Position numbers and translations under genes: made by a program. Below the pieces are notes generated by a model. The model searched no databases and was not told the DNA's origin. It was given only the letters and a program-made list of their open reading frames with translations. A stretch of 64,000 nucleotides of DNA from JAVJUS01 sp040220455 (lineage in GTDB: Bacteria > Pseudomonadota > Alphaproteobacteria > DSM-16000 > Inquilinaceae). Location of the stretch: positions 62,001 through 126,000 of the forward strand of contig JAVJUS010000142.1 of NCBI GenBank assembly GCA_040220455.1, written 5' to 3'. This document shows positions 1 through 8,748 of this stretch, piece by piece. Numbering within the stretch: position 1 is the stretch's first letter; each line of letters opens with the position of its first letter.

Positions 1-297
1 CGAAGCGTCCTGCAAGTCGATGAACATGCCCGAGTTGCGATAGGCGACGACCCGGCCGGCGACGCGCACCCGCTCCTCCGTCACCGTGTCGGAGGGCAGA
101 TCGGCGTGGCGGGCCTGCAGCTCGGCCGCGTCGGCGGTCTTGTCGAAACGGTAGGGGTAGGGCTCGATCCCGGCCGCGCGCAGGGCCTCCAGCTTCTCCA
201 GCCGCGGCGCCTTCTGCGGATTGTCCGGGTCGTGCGGGCGGACCGCGGCAGGGGCCGAGGCCGGAGAGGGGGTGGAATCGCGGTCGGTCTCGCTCAT
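1..297 (-). CDS. lysS: Lysyl-tRNA synthetase, class II (N-terminal part, runs off the window)
   Basis: Attaches lysine to tRNA-Lys in the cytoplasm. Only the first 99 codons lie in the window. They read from an ATG at 297 with a Pro/Ala/Asp-rich N-terminus, then KLEALRAAGIEPYPYRFD near residues 33-52 and RVRVAGRVVAYRNSGMFIDL near 75-95. This is the pattern at the entry to the OB-fold anticodon-binding domain of bacterial LysS. The class II catalytic core would lie outside the window, so it cannot be checked. The gene is divergent from the ATPase gene at 486, and the 188-bp gap probably holds both promoters. An AsnRS or AspRS N-terminus was considered, but the IEPYPYRFDKT segment favours LysRS. 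Confidence 0.8.
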   Translation of the reverse strand, partial: MSETDRDSTPSPASAPAAVRPHDPDNPQKAPRLEKLEALRAAGIEPYPYRFDKTADAAELQARHADLPSDTVTEERVRVAGRVVAYRNSGMFIDLQDAS

Positions 298-485
298 GGA
301 AACGGGTAGGCCTTTCGGGCGGATATCGACATCGGGCGCGCCCGGACGGACGCGCACCCCGGAGGGGGTGGTCCGGCGGGGCCGGGACTATAGGAGCGCG
401 CGCGCCGGATTTGAAGGCGGTGGACGCGCGCGGGCGCAATGCGCATCCTCCGTAGCGACTTCCCATTCCCGAGAACGCTCTGTCC

Positions 486-1667
486 ATGCCCTCCGCTCGC
501 ACTCCGCAGCTTCGCGTCCGATCCCTCGAATTGAAGAACTGGCGAAACTTCACCCACGTCGCGATCGACCTTCGCGATCGTGCCTTCTTCGTCGGTCCCA
601 ACGCCTCGGGGAAGTCGAACCTGCTCGACGCGCTCCGGTTCTTGCGGGAGATCACGTCGGTCGGCGGCGGCCTGGAAGAAGCCGTCCAGGCACGTGGCGG
701 GATGCGCGCGCTGCGCTGCCTCGCGGCCCGGCGGGACAGCGCCATCCGGATCGCGGTCGTGTTGTCCGGACCCGGTGAAGGCGCTTCCTGGCACTACGAA
801 TTGGAATTCGGCAGCCGCGGCACGGGAGCCAATGCCGACCTGCCCCGGGTGGTGCGCGAGCGTGTGGTCCGAGGCGGCGAACCTCTTCTCGAGCGCCCGC
901 TGGACGAGGATCGGCAGGACGAGGAGCGCCTGCGCCAGACCCATCTCCAGCAGATCTCCGCGAACACCGAGTTCCGAGCCATCGCGGACTTTTTCGAGAC
1001 CATCGCGTACATGAACGTCATTCCGCAGGTGATCCGCGATCCGGAGCGAGCCGGGAGCCAGTCCGCCGATCCGTTCGGCGGCGACCTGATCCGCAGGATC
1101 GCGGATACGCGGGCGAACACGCGCAAGGCCAATCTCAAGCGCATCGAGAAAGGCCTGCAGATCGTCGTCCCGCAGCTCCAGGAACTCGACCTCGAGCGCG
1201 ACCAATCGGGGTTCTGGCACCTTCGCGGCCGCTACAAGCACTGGCGGCCGAAGGGTGCCTGGCAGAACGAGCACCAGTTCTCCGACGGGACGCTCCGCCT
1301 GCTCGGCATCCTTTGGGCCCTGTTGGAGCGCGGCGGCCCTCTGCTGTTGGAGGAGCCGGAGCAGCACCTCCACTCCGAGGTGACGCGCCATCTGCCGGCG
1401 CTGTTCCAGCGCATTGCCCGCCAGAACGGACGCCAGGTCCTGGTCAGCACCCACTCGGAGGTCCTGCTTAGCGAACAAGGCCTGGACGTCGACGAAGTGT
1501 TCATGCTCGTGCCGAGCGACGAAGGAACGAAGGTCGTCCCGGTCGCCGACCGGGCTGATATCGGCGCCCTGCTAGCCGGTGGACAGACCATGGGCGAGGC
1601 GGTTCTGCCCTATACGTCGCCGAAAGGCGTCGAGAAGCTCCCGCTCTTCGATCGGGTCGGCCTCTGA
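486..1667 (+). CDS. AAA family ATPase (AAA_21/OLD-like), first gene of a putative defence pair
   Basis: 393-residue ABC/SMC-type ATPase with no membrane segment. Seen: LKNWRNF near residue 16, Walker A GPNASGKSN at 37-45, a signature-like FSDGTLRLLGIL at 265-276, Walker B LLLEEPEQHLH at 286-296, and the switch histidine STHSEVLL at 321-328. The arrangement matches AAA_15/AAA_21 proteins that act as sensor or motor beside a nuclease-like partner (OLD, PARIS AriA and similar). The gene ends 4 bp before the next start, so the two are almost certainly translated together. The start is the first ATG after the lysS divergent gap; no strong ribosome site is visible. An anti-phage role is inferred from architecture and pairing only. 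Confidence 0.8.
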   Translation: MPSARTPQLRVRSLELKNWRNFTHVAIDLRDRAFFVGPNASGKSNLLDALRFLREITSVGGGLEEAVQARGGMRALRCLAARRDSAIRIAVVLSGPGEGASWHYELEFGSRGTGANADLPRVVRERVVRGGEPLLERPLDEDRQDEERLRQTHLQQISANTEFRAIADFFETIAYMNVIPQVIRDPERAGSQSADPFGGDLIRRIADTRANTRKANLKRIEKGLQIVVPQLQELDLERDQSGFWHLRGRYKHWRPKGAWQNEHQFSDGTLRLLGILWALLERGGPLLLEEPEQHLHSEVTRHLPALFQRIARQNGRQVLVSTHSEVLLSEQGLDVDEVFMLVPSDEGTKVVPVADRADIGALLAGGQTMGEAVLPYTSPKGVEKLPLFDRVGL

Positions 1668-1671
1668 GCCG

Positions 1672-2259
1672 ATGCCGCGTCGGGAGATCAATTTCGCTGT
1701 CGAGGGGCCGGTGGACGCCGCCGTCGCCCGGCGCCTGATCGCGCTGGCCGGACACGGCATCGGAACGCCGTTCATCAAGGGCGGCAAGCACCAGCTCGAT
1801 CCCAAGATCGCCGGATACAACGTGGCGGCGCGCCATACGCCCTGGCTGGTCCTGCGTGACCTGGACAACGACGCGCCTTGCGGAGGCGCGCTGGTCGACC
1901 GCCTTGTGGCCGAGCGCCATCCCGATCTCCTGCTTCGCGTCGCGACAAGGGAGGTCGAGGCCTGGCTGCTCGCCGACCGGGAAGCCTGCGCCGACTTCCT
2001 CGCCGTGCCGGTCGGCCGGATACCCGAAGCCCCGGAAGCGCTCGACAACCCGAAGCAGCGGCTGGTCCAGCTCGCCGCCGGGTCCCGACGGCGGGGCGTC
2101 AGGCAGGCCCTGGTCCCGCGCCCGGGAAGCAGCCGGCAAGTCGGGCCCGAGTACACGACCGAGGTCAGCGCCTTCGTCGGCGCCGACTGGTCACCCGAAC
2201 GCGCCGCCGCCGCCGCGCCGAGCCTGGCCCGGGCGATCCACCGGCTTTCGCGTCTCTGA
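1672..2259 (+). CDS. Toprim-like / DUF4276-like protein, partner of the upstream ATPase
   Basis: 195-residue soluble protein. Seen: FAVEGPVD at residues 8-15 (acidic E11), LVLRDLDND at 59-67 (D63, D65), and REVEAWLLAD at 93-102. The order Glu, then Asp-x-Asp on a hydrophobic strand, then a conserved helix with E/W recalls Toprim-fold nucleases and the DUF4276 group often encoded next to AAA_21 ATPases. The ATG at 1672 is chosen because it follows the ATPase stop by 4 bp; the open frame itself extends further upstream inside the ATPase gene. By analogy with PARIS (AriA/AriB) or OLD pairs it could be a nuclease released or activated by the ATPase. That is inference, as homology was not tested. 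Confidence 0.65.
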   Translation: MPRREINFAVEGPVDAAVARRLIALAGHGIGTPFIKGGKHQLDPKIAGYNVAARHTPWLVLRDLDNDAPCGGALVDRLVAERHPDLLLRVATREVEAWLLADREACADFLAVPVGRIPEAPEALDNPKQRLVQLAAGSRRRGVRQALVPRPGSSRQVGPEYTTEVSAFVGADWSPERAAAAAPSLARAIHRLSRL

Positions 2260-2326
2260 CGCCGCGGCCCCGGCGCCCAGCCCCCACCTCGACATCCACC
2301 GGAGCGCGTGGCATAGACCGCGCGCC

Positions 2327-3277
2327 ATGGAAACCGTCGTCAATGTCGCGTTGCCGGTCTTCGCCATCATCCTCGCCGGATGGGGCGCGGGCAAGGCGGG
2401 GCTGCTGGGGCAGAGCGCGTCCCAGGCGCTCAACGCCTTCGTCTACTGGGCCGCGCTGCCGCCGCTGCTGTTCCGGGCCATGGCGACGACGCCGGTCGAG
2501 GACATCCTGCACGGCTCCTTCATCGGCGCCTTCCTGGGCGGGCTGATGGCGACCTGGGCGCTGGCGGCCGTGGTCGGCCGGATCGTGCACAGGGACGAGG
2601 CGCCGATCCTGATCATGCAGGGCATGTCGGCCAGCTTCGCCAACACCGGCTACATGGGCATTCCCCTCTTCGTCGCCGCCTTCGGCCAGGCCGGCCTGCC
2701 GCCGGCCTCGCTCGCCACGGTGATCATGAGCGCGATCGCCGTGGGCATCGCCGTCGTGGCGCTGGAGCTCACCGGCTCGAAGGACCGGGGCCTCGGCGGC
2801 GCGCTCGCCGATGTCGCCGGCGCGCTGATCCGCAACCCGCTGGTCATGGCGCCGGCCGCCGGCGTCGCCTGGTCTGCCGGCGGACTGTCGCTCGCCGTGC
2901 CGGTCGACCGCCTGTTCGAGCTCATGGGCGCGGCGGCGAGCCCGTGCGCCCTGTTCGCCATCGGCCTGTTCATGGCGAGCCAGCAGCTCCGCTCCGATAT
3001 GGCGGAGGTGAGCTGGATCACCGTCCTCAAGCTGTTCTGGCAACCGCTCTTCACCTGGGCGCTGGCCGTCACCCTGTTCCCGATGGACCCGTTCTGGACC
3101 GCCAGCGCGATCCTGCTCGCCGCCCTGCCGACCGGCGCGCTGACCTTCGTCGTCGCCGGCCGGTACGAGGTCTATGTCCAGCGCAGCTCGGCCGTGATCC
3201 TGGTCTCGACCGTCGTCTCCGTGGTCACCCTGTCGGTGCTGCTGGCGATCTACGCGCCCCGCTTCGCGCCCGCGTGA
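2327..3277 (+). CDS. AEC (auxin efflux carrier) family transporter
   Basis: 316-residue inner-membrane protein with about ten hydrophobic segments in the two-fold 5+5 arrangement of AEC permeases. It opens with VVNVALPVFAIILAGWGAGK and has ANTGYMGIPLF near residue 105, the conserved N-x-G-x-x-G-x-P turn of this family. Members export or take up small carboxylates such as malate or malonate; the substrate here is unknown. The ATG at 2327 follows a 67-bp gap after the Toprim-like gene. The neighbours give no pathway clue, so it may be a separate unit or the tail of the preceding transcript. The family is secure; the function is generic. Confidence 0.85.
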   Translation: METVVNVALPVFAIILAGWGAGKAGLLGQSASQALNAFVYWAALPPLLFRAMATTPVEDILHGSFIGAFLGGLMATWALAAVVGRIVHRDEAPILIMQGMSASFANTGYMGIPLFVAAFGQAGLPPASLATVIMSAIAVGIAVVALELTGSKDRGLGGALADVAGALIRNPLVMAPAAGVAWSAGGLSLAVPVDRLFELMGAAASPCALFAIGLFMASQQLRSDMAEVSWITVLKLFWQPLFTWALAVTLFPMDPFWTASAILLAALPTGALTFVVAGRYEVYVQRSSAVILVSTVVSVVTLSVLLAIYAPRFAPA

Positions 3278-3417
3278 GCGCCCTCGCCCCGATGGCGAAC
3301 GGCGGCGGTTAAGTCGGCGGCGCGGGGCTGCTAGAGTGAGTCGACCGGCGCCGGAGCGGAGCACCGGCAACATGAAAGCCGGGCGACGACCCGGCCCGAG
3401 CTGCGGGAGGATCGACG

Positions 3418-4698
3418 ATGCCCGGCCCCGGACCCGACACGGCCAGCGCCGCCGCCCGGCAGTTGCCCCGCCGCTCCATCGCCATCGTGCTGGCGGGCGG
3501 GCGCGGCAGCCGGCTCAAGCAGCTCACCGACCGTCGCGCCAAGCCGGCCGTGCCCTTCGGCGGCAAGTTCCGGATCATCGACTTCGCCCTGTCGAACTGC
3601 CTGAACTCGGGCATCCGGCGCATCTACGTCATGACCCAGTACAAGTCCCACAGCCTGCTGCGCCATCTGCAGCGCGGCTGGGGCTATCTGCGCGCGGAAA
3701 TGGGGGAGTTCGTCGACCTACTGCCGGCCCAGCAGCGCGTCGACGAGGCGATGTGGTATCGCGGCACCGCCGACGCGGTTTGGCAGAACCTGGACATCCT
3801 GCGCGCGGAAGATCCGGAATACGTGGTCGTCCTGGCCGGCGACCATGTCTACCGCCAGGACTACGCCGCCATGCTGGAGGACCACGTGGCGACCGGCGCC
3901 GACGTCACCGTGGGCTGCGTCGAGGTCCCGCGCATGGAGGCGACGGGCTTCGGCGTCATGGCGATCGACGACGACCGGCGCATCACCGACTTCCTTGAAA
4001 AGCCGGCCGACCCGCCGCCGATGCCCGGCCGGCCGGACGAGGCGCTGGCCTCCATGGGCATCTACGTATTCCGCGCCGACTTCCTCTACGACATCCTGAC
4101 CCGGGACGCGGAGAGCGCGCAGACGAGCCACGACTTCGGCAAGGACATCATCCCCTCGCTGATCGGCAAGGCCGATATCCGCGCCCATCCGCTGAGCCTG
4201 AGCGCGATCTACACCGAGGGCCGGCCCGCCCCCTACTGGCGCGACGTCGGCACGGTCGACGCCTACTGGGAGGCCAATATCGACCTGACCCGGGTGACGC
4301 CCGAGCTCGACCTCTACGACCACGACTGGCCGATCCACACCTACCAGGAGCAGCTTCCGCCGGCGAAGTTCGTCTTCGACGAGGAGGGACGCCGGGGCAT
4401 GGCGCTCGATTCCATGGTCTCGGGCGGCTGCATCGTGTCCGGCGCGATCGTGCGCAACTCGCTGCTGTTCAGCCAGGTGCGGGTCAATTCCTATGCCGAG
4501 CTCGACGGCGCCGTGGTCCTGCCGCGCACCGAGATCGGCCGCCATGCCCGGCTGCGCAACGTGGTGATCGACACCGGCTGCCACATCCCTGAGGGCTTCG
4601 TCGTCGGCGTCGACCCGGAGGCCGACGCCCGGCGCTTCCACCGCACCGACAGGGGGATCGTCCTGATCACCCGCGCGATGCTCGAAGCGCTGGGCTGA
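3418..4698 (+). CDS. glgC: Glucose-1-phosphate adenylyltransferase
   Basis: Makes ADP-glucose from glucose-1-phosphate and ATP, the committed step of glycogen synthesis. 426 residues, normal for GlgC. Seen: the nucleotidyltransferase loop LAGGRGSRL at residues 25-33, KPAVPFGGKFRIIDFALSNC at 42-61, EKPADPPP, and a C-terminal left-handed beta-helix region (SGGCIVSGAIVRNSLLFSQV). Ends 10 bp before glgA, so the two form an operon. GlgC enzymes are allosteric; the sequence does not show which effector applies. glgB, glgP and glgX are not in the window. Confidence 0.96.
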   Translation: MPGPGPDTASAAARQLPRRSIAIVLAGGRGSRLKQLTDRRAKPAVPFGGKFRIIDFALSNCLNSGIRRIYVMTQYKSHSLLRHLQRGWGYLRAEMGEFVDLLPAQQRVDEAMWYRGTADAVWQNLDILRAEDPEYVVVLAGDHVYRQDYAAMLEDHVATGADVTVGCVEVPRMEATGFGVMAIDDDRRITDFLEKPADPPPMPGRPDEALASMGIYVFRADFLYDILTRDAESAQTSHDFGKDIIPSLIGKADIRAHPLSLSAIYTEGRPAPYWRDVGTVDAYWEANIDLTRVTPELDLYDHDWPIHTYQEQLPPAKFVFDEEGRRGMALDSMVSGGCIVSGAIVRNSLLFSQVRVNSYAELDGAVVLPRTEIGRHARLRNVVIDTGCHIPEGFVVGVDPEADARRFHRTDRGIVLITRAMLEALG

Positions 4699-4708
4699 GG
4701 CCGCGGCG

Positions 4709-6193
4709 ATGCGCGTCCTGCACGTCGTCTCGGAGGTCTACCCGCTGATCAAGACCGGCGGCCTGGCCGACGTCGCCGCCGCGCTGCCCGCCGCCCAGGC
4801 CCGGCTGGGCGCCGAAGCGCGCCTGCTGGTCCCCGGCTATCCGGAGGTCATGGCGCTGGCCGAGACCCTGGCTCCGATCGCGGCGCTGCCCGAGGCGCCC
4901 GGCGGCGCGGCGGCGTGGCTTCGCTTCGGCGAGATCGAGGGCCTGGGCGTGCCGGCCTACGTCATCGACTGCCCCGCCCTCTATGCGCCCTCGGGCCATC
5001 CCTATCTGGACGAGGCCGGTATCGACCGTCCCGAGAACCCGTTGCGCTTCGGGCTGCTGGGCCGGACCGGCGCGACCCTGGGGGCCGGGCTCGACGCCGG
5101 CTGGCGCCCGACGGCGGTGCACGCCCATGACTGGCAGGCGGGGCTGGCGCCGCTGCACATGGCGCTCGACCGGGCGGCCGGCATCCGCGCCGAGGACGGC
5201 GGGCCGCCGGCCGCCAGCGTGATCACGATCCACAATCTGGCCTACCAGGGCCTGTTCCCGGCGGAGACCCGCGCGCTCCTGGGCCTGCCGGAGAGCGTGA
5301 TGTCGGTCGAGGGCGCGGAATTCCACGGCAAGTTCGGCTTCCTGAAGGCCGGGCTCTACCACGCCGACCGGATCACCACCGTCTCGCCGACCTACGCCGC
5401 CGAGATCCGGACCCCGGCCGAGGGCTGCGGCCTGGACGGCCTGCTCGACACCCGCGCCGCCGAGGGCCGGCTGGTGGGCATCCTCAACGGCATCGACGAC
5501 ACGGTCTGGAACCCGGCCGCCGACGCCTACCTGCCCGCGCCCTACGACGCGGCCGACCCGGCGCCGAAGGCCAGGTCCAAGGCTGCCCTGCAGCGCCGCC
5601 TGGGGCTGTCGGAGAGAGCGGACACGCCGCTCTTCGGCATCGTCGCCCGGGCCAACCGGGCCAAGGGCCTGGACATGCTGCTCAACGTCCTGCCGGGGCT
5701 GGTCAGCCGGGGCGGGCAGCTCGCGCTGCTGCTGGCCGGCGACCGGGACCTCGAGCAGGGCTTCCGCGAGGCGATGACCGCCTGGCCCGACCGGGTGGCC
5801 GGCCAGATCGGCTACGACGAGAGCCTGTCCCACCTGATCCAGGCCGGCGCCGACTGCGTCCTGGTGCCCAGCCGGTCGGAGCCCTGCGGCCTGACCCAGA
5901 TGTACGCCATGCGCTACGGCTCGCCGCCGCTGGTCCGGCGCACCGGCGGGCTCGCCGACACGGTGGTCAACGCCGAGCCGGCGGCCGTCGCGTCGGGCGA
6001 GGCGACGGGCTTCGTCTTCGACGACCCGACCGACGCGGCGCTGGCCGGAACGCTCGCCTGGGCGATGGACCTCCACCGCGACGCGGACGCCTGGGCACGC
6101 ATCCGGCAGGCCGGGATGATCCGGGATTTCGGCTGGACCGCGCCGGCGCGGCAATACCTCGCGCTCTACGCCGCGGCCCGGGCGGATCGCTGA
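4709..6193 (+). CDS. glgA: Glycogen synthase, ADP-glucose type (GT5)
   Basis: Elongates alpha-1,4-glucan from ADP-glucose supplied by GlgC, encoded just upstream. 494 residues, close to the usual ~480. Seen: the ADP-glucose-binding KTGGLADV at residues 15-22 near the N-terminus, HAHDWQAGL in the first Rossmann domain, FHGKFGFLKAGLYHADRITT in the middle, and the second-domain signature PSRSEPCGLTQMYAMRYG followed by RRTGGLADTV. The ATG at 4709 begins MRVLHVVSEVYPLIKTGG, the canonical start. Convergent with the next gene, 30 bp away. Confidence 0.96.
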   Translation: MRVLHVVSEVYPLIKTGGLADVAAALPAAQARLGAEARLLVPGYPEVMALAETLAPIAALPEAPGGAAAWLRFGEIEGLGVPAYVIDCPALYAPSGHPYLDEAGIDRPENPLRFGLLGRTGATLGAGLDAGWRPTAVHAHDWQAGLAPLHMALDRAAGIRAEDGGPPAASVITIHNLAYQGLFPAETRALLGLPESVMSVEGAEFHGKFGFLKAGLYHADRITTVSPTYAAEIRTPAEGCGLDGLLDTRAAEGRLVGILNGIDDTVWNPAADAYLPAPYDAADPAPKARSKAALQRRLGLSERADTPLFGIVARANRAKGLDMLLNVLPGLVSRGGQLALLLAGDRDLEQGFREAMTAWPDRVAGQIGYDESLSHLIQAGADCVLVPSRSEPCGLTQMYAMRYGSPPLVRRTGGLADTVVNAEPAAVASGEATGFVFDDPTDAALAGTLAWAMDLHRDADAWARIRQAGMIRDFGWTAPARQYLALYAAARADR

Positions 6194-6223
6194 GCCCGCG
6201 CGAGCCGGGTCGGGCCGGAGGTC

Positions 6224-7765
6224 TCAGGCACCGGCGCCGCCGCGCTGGCCGAGGACGACGCGCAGCGTCTCGCGCCGCGCCTTGAGCGCGCACCACAGGA
6301 GACCGGCGGCGGCGCCCGCCTCCAGCACGCCGCCGGCCGGCAGGCTCACGGCGAGGATCGCGACGAGGACGATATAGCTCGCGAGGCGCAGCACCTGATC
6401 GGGCGTGCGCCAGCGCGACCCGCCCAGCCGATAGATCGCGTAGGGCACGGCGCGGACCCCGGCGACGGCGGCCAGCAGCGCCGCACCCGCCGGCGTGATC
6501 GCGAGGCCGAGCGCGGCGACGATCCCGAAGCCCTTGAGGAGCTGGAGCAGCGGGAAGACCGCGATCCGCCCCTTGGGCCGGGTCCGGTTGAACGCCGCGA
6601 AGGCGAGCCGCTGGGCGACCAGCAGCGCCGTCCAGAACCCGGCCAGGGCCGCGAAGGCGAGACCGGGATCGGCGATGCCCAGCGTATCGGCCAGCGTGCG
6701 TGCCGGGCCGAAGGCGAGAAGCGCGACGCCCGCCGCTCCGGCGATCGCCGCGGCCAGGGCGTTCGTCCGGGCGATCGTGGCGAGTGGCCAGCGGTCGTGG
6801 CCGTCATGCACCATGGGCCGGGCCTCGGTCTTCAGGCCCAGATGGTCGTTCTCCGCGTAGCCGATCTCGTAGACCAGGAAGAACGAGGCGATCAGCAGCC
6901 CGACGGCGGCGAGCACGATCGCCGCGCCGCCGAGGCTACCGGCGGCGAAGAGCGTCGCGATCGCCAGCGCCACCCCGTCCTCCCCGAAGAAGACGTTGGC
7001 GACGTGCCGCTCGCCCGGATGCTTGACTTTCTCGGTGTAGTCGAAGGGCAGGTAGACCCCGGACTGGGCCGGGATCTCCCGGTGTCCGGGCCATTCGACC
7101 ACGACGGAGTCGGCCGCGCGGGCGATGATGTCGGCGTCGTTCTCGGCGTGGTCGGTGATCAGGATCGCGCTGTCCAGCGCCTCGCCGCCCATCCGCCGGT
7201 CCAGCGCGGTCGCCTTGCCCCGCCGCCGGTGGCCGACGGCACCGAGCAGCGGCGCGGCGACGATCCGCCGCGCGGGATAGAGGTCGCCCAGCAAGGGCCG
7301 AACGACGGCCTGGAAGCCGTAGGTCGCGATGACCGCCCCCCGGGGCCCGACGCGCGCCTGCAGCGCCGCGTTGAGCGCACGGCGCGCGGCCGGGGCGCCA
7401 CGCCGGCGCCACAGCCACCAGGTCCAGGGCATCAGCAGCGTGATCGCCCAGACCCGCAGCGGGTCGCGCCAGGCGAAACTTCGGCTGCCGCCGCCGGCGG
7501 GCAGGAGTCGCCACGGTTTGGCGACGTCGATCGCCTTGAGGATCAGCGCCGCCAGCAGCCTCGGCCGGGCGGCGTCGAGGAAGCATTCGGTCGAATTGCG
7601 CAGCAGAAGCGTGCCGTCGAGATCGACGACCACCGGCGCGTCGGGCCGGGCCGCCAGCGCCGCGTCGACCCGCGCCGTGGCCAGCGCGGCGGCGCGCGCG
7701 GAGTCGCCGGCGGGCGGACGCGGCTCACCGGACGCCGGGGGGATGGCCTGGGGGCAGTCGGTCAA
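6224..7765 (-). CDS. HAD-like phosphatase domain fused to a multi-pass membrane domain
   Basis: 513 residues. The N-terminal half has the HAD motif I VVVDLDGTLLLRNSTE (near residues 46-61) and a later TDHAENDADI that fits HAD motif IV. The C-terminal half, from about residue 270, has around seven hydrophobic segments and the conserved-looking YEIGYAENDHLGLKTEARP. HAD-plus-membrane fusions are known with UbiA prenyltransferases, but the NDxxDxxxD prenyl-diphosphate motif is not seen here, so UbiA is not assigned. A role in lipid-linked glycan or polyprenyl-phosphate metabolism is possible. The start is a TTG at 7765 preceded by GAGG 8 bp upstream. Possibly its own transcript. Confidence 0.6.
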   Translation of the reverse strand: MTDCPQAIPPASGEPRPPAGDSARAAALATARVDAALAARPDAPVVVDLDGTLLLRNSTECFLDAARPRLLAALILKAIDVAKPWRLLPAGGGSRSFAWRDPLRVWAITLLMPWTWWLWRRRGAPAARRALNAALQARVGPRGAVIATYGFQAVVRPLLGDLYPARRIVAAPLLGAVGHRRRGKATALDRRMGGEALDSAILITDHAENDADIIARAADSVVVEWPGHREIPAQSGVYLPFDYTEKVKHPGERHVANVFFGEDGVALAIATLFAAGSLGGAAIVLAAVGLLIASFFLVYEIGYAENDHLGLKTEARPMVHDGHDRWPLATIARTNALAAAIAGAAGVALLAFGPARTLADTLGIADPGLAFAALAGFWTALLVAQRLAFAAFNRTRPKGRIAVFPLLQLLKGFGIVAALGLAITPAGAALLAAVAGVRAVPYAIYRLGGSRWRTPDQVLRLASYIVLVAILAVSLPAGGVLEAGAAAGLLWCALKARRETLRVVLGQRGGAGA

Positions 7766-7968
7766 TGCGGATCCCTCGTCGGACGGCGCGCTGCGCGCGG
7801 CCGGAAGAACGCTACGAACGCGCGGGACACGGCTCGACGGCCGGCCGAACCGAGGTGCCCCGACCAGCTACGGTTCACCCGGTGGGCCGCGCATCTCAAG
7901 AATGGAAAAGTAAGGCAGCCATAAGCGACAGGCCGGCGCTCCGAATCGCCGGCCGCGCGCCGAACCGG

Positions 7969-8748
7969 TCAGGCCGATCGGTCGGTGGCCGGGACGGCGC
8001 TCATCAGGTAGTTCACCGCCAGGTCGCGATCGGACAGCGACCAGGTCCCGCTCAACGGGTCGCGGACCATGCCCGTGGCATCGACCGGCGCCAGCCCGTT
8101 TCGGCGCAGCCCGCCCGCCAGCTCCGACGGGCGCAGGAAGCGGCGCCAGTCATGGGTGCCGCGGGGCAGCAGGCGCAGGACGTATTCCGCGCCGACGATC
8201 GCCATGGCGAAACTGCGTGCCGTCCGGTTCAGGGTCGACAGCACGACGACGCCGCCCGGCCGCACCAGGGTGGCCAGCGCGGCCAGGAAATCGTCGACAT
8301 TGGCCACGTGCTCGACGATCTCGAGCGCCAGCACACCGTCATAGCGCGCGCCGGTCGCGGCCAGCGCCTCCGCCGTGGTCGCCCGGTAGTCGATGGCGAG
8401 CCCGCCGGCCTCGGCGTGGCGCCGGGCGGCGGCGACCATCTCCTCGCCGGCGTCGATGCCGGTGACCCGGGCGCCGAGCCGGGCCAGCGGCTCGCACAGC
8501 AGGCCCGCGCCGCAGCCGACATCGACCAGGTCGAGCCCCGCCAGCGCGTCGAGCGCGCCCGGCCGCCGGTCGAAGCGCGCGCACAGCCGGTCGCGGATGT
8601 AGCCCACCCGCACCGGGTTCATCGCATGGAGCGGCGCCATGGGTCCGTCGGGATCCCACCAGCGCGCGGCGAGCGCGTCGAAGCGCGCGATCTCCGTCCG
8701 GTCGACGGTGCCGGTGGAGGCGGAGGCGTCGTCGAGATCGGCGGTCAT
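7969..8748 (-). CDS. ubiG: Ubiquinone biosynthesis O-methyltransferase
   Basis: S-adenosylmethionine-dependent O-methyltransferase for both O-methylations of ubiquinone synthesis, at the inner face of the membrane. 259 residues. Seen: the UbiG opening EIARFDALAARWWDPDGPM then LHAMNPVRVGYI, SAM motif I VDVGCGAGLLCEPLA near residue 73, and the late TFSLSD-like GTWSLSDRDLAVNYLMSA. The ATG at 8748 gives the normal length. It is divergent from lysC, so the intervening 306 bp must carry two promoters and also hold a triple repeat. Confidence 0.94.
   Translation of the reverse strand: MTADLDDASASTGTVDRTEIARFDALAARWWDPDGPMAPLHAMNPVRVGYIRDRLCARFDRRPGALDALAGLDLVDVGCGAGLLCEPLARLGARVTGIDAGEEMVAAARRHAEAGGLAIDYRATTAEALAATGARYDGVLALEIVEHVANVDDFLAALATLVRPGGVVVLSTLNRTARSFAMAIVGAEYVLRLLPRGTHDWRRFLRPSELAGGLRRNGLAPVDATGMVRDPLSGTWSLSDRDLAVNYLMSAVPATDRSA

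Noticed and set aside
1579..1671. Extension of the Toprim-like gene into the ATPase gene
   Set aside because: The extra codons show no conserved residues and overlap the ATPase end; the ATG at 1672 is in the usual place for a coupled pair.
6224..7765. UbiA prenyltransferase
   Set aside because: The Asp-rich prenyl-diphosphate motif was not found in the membrane half.
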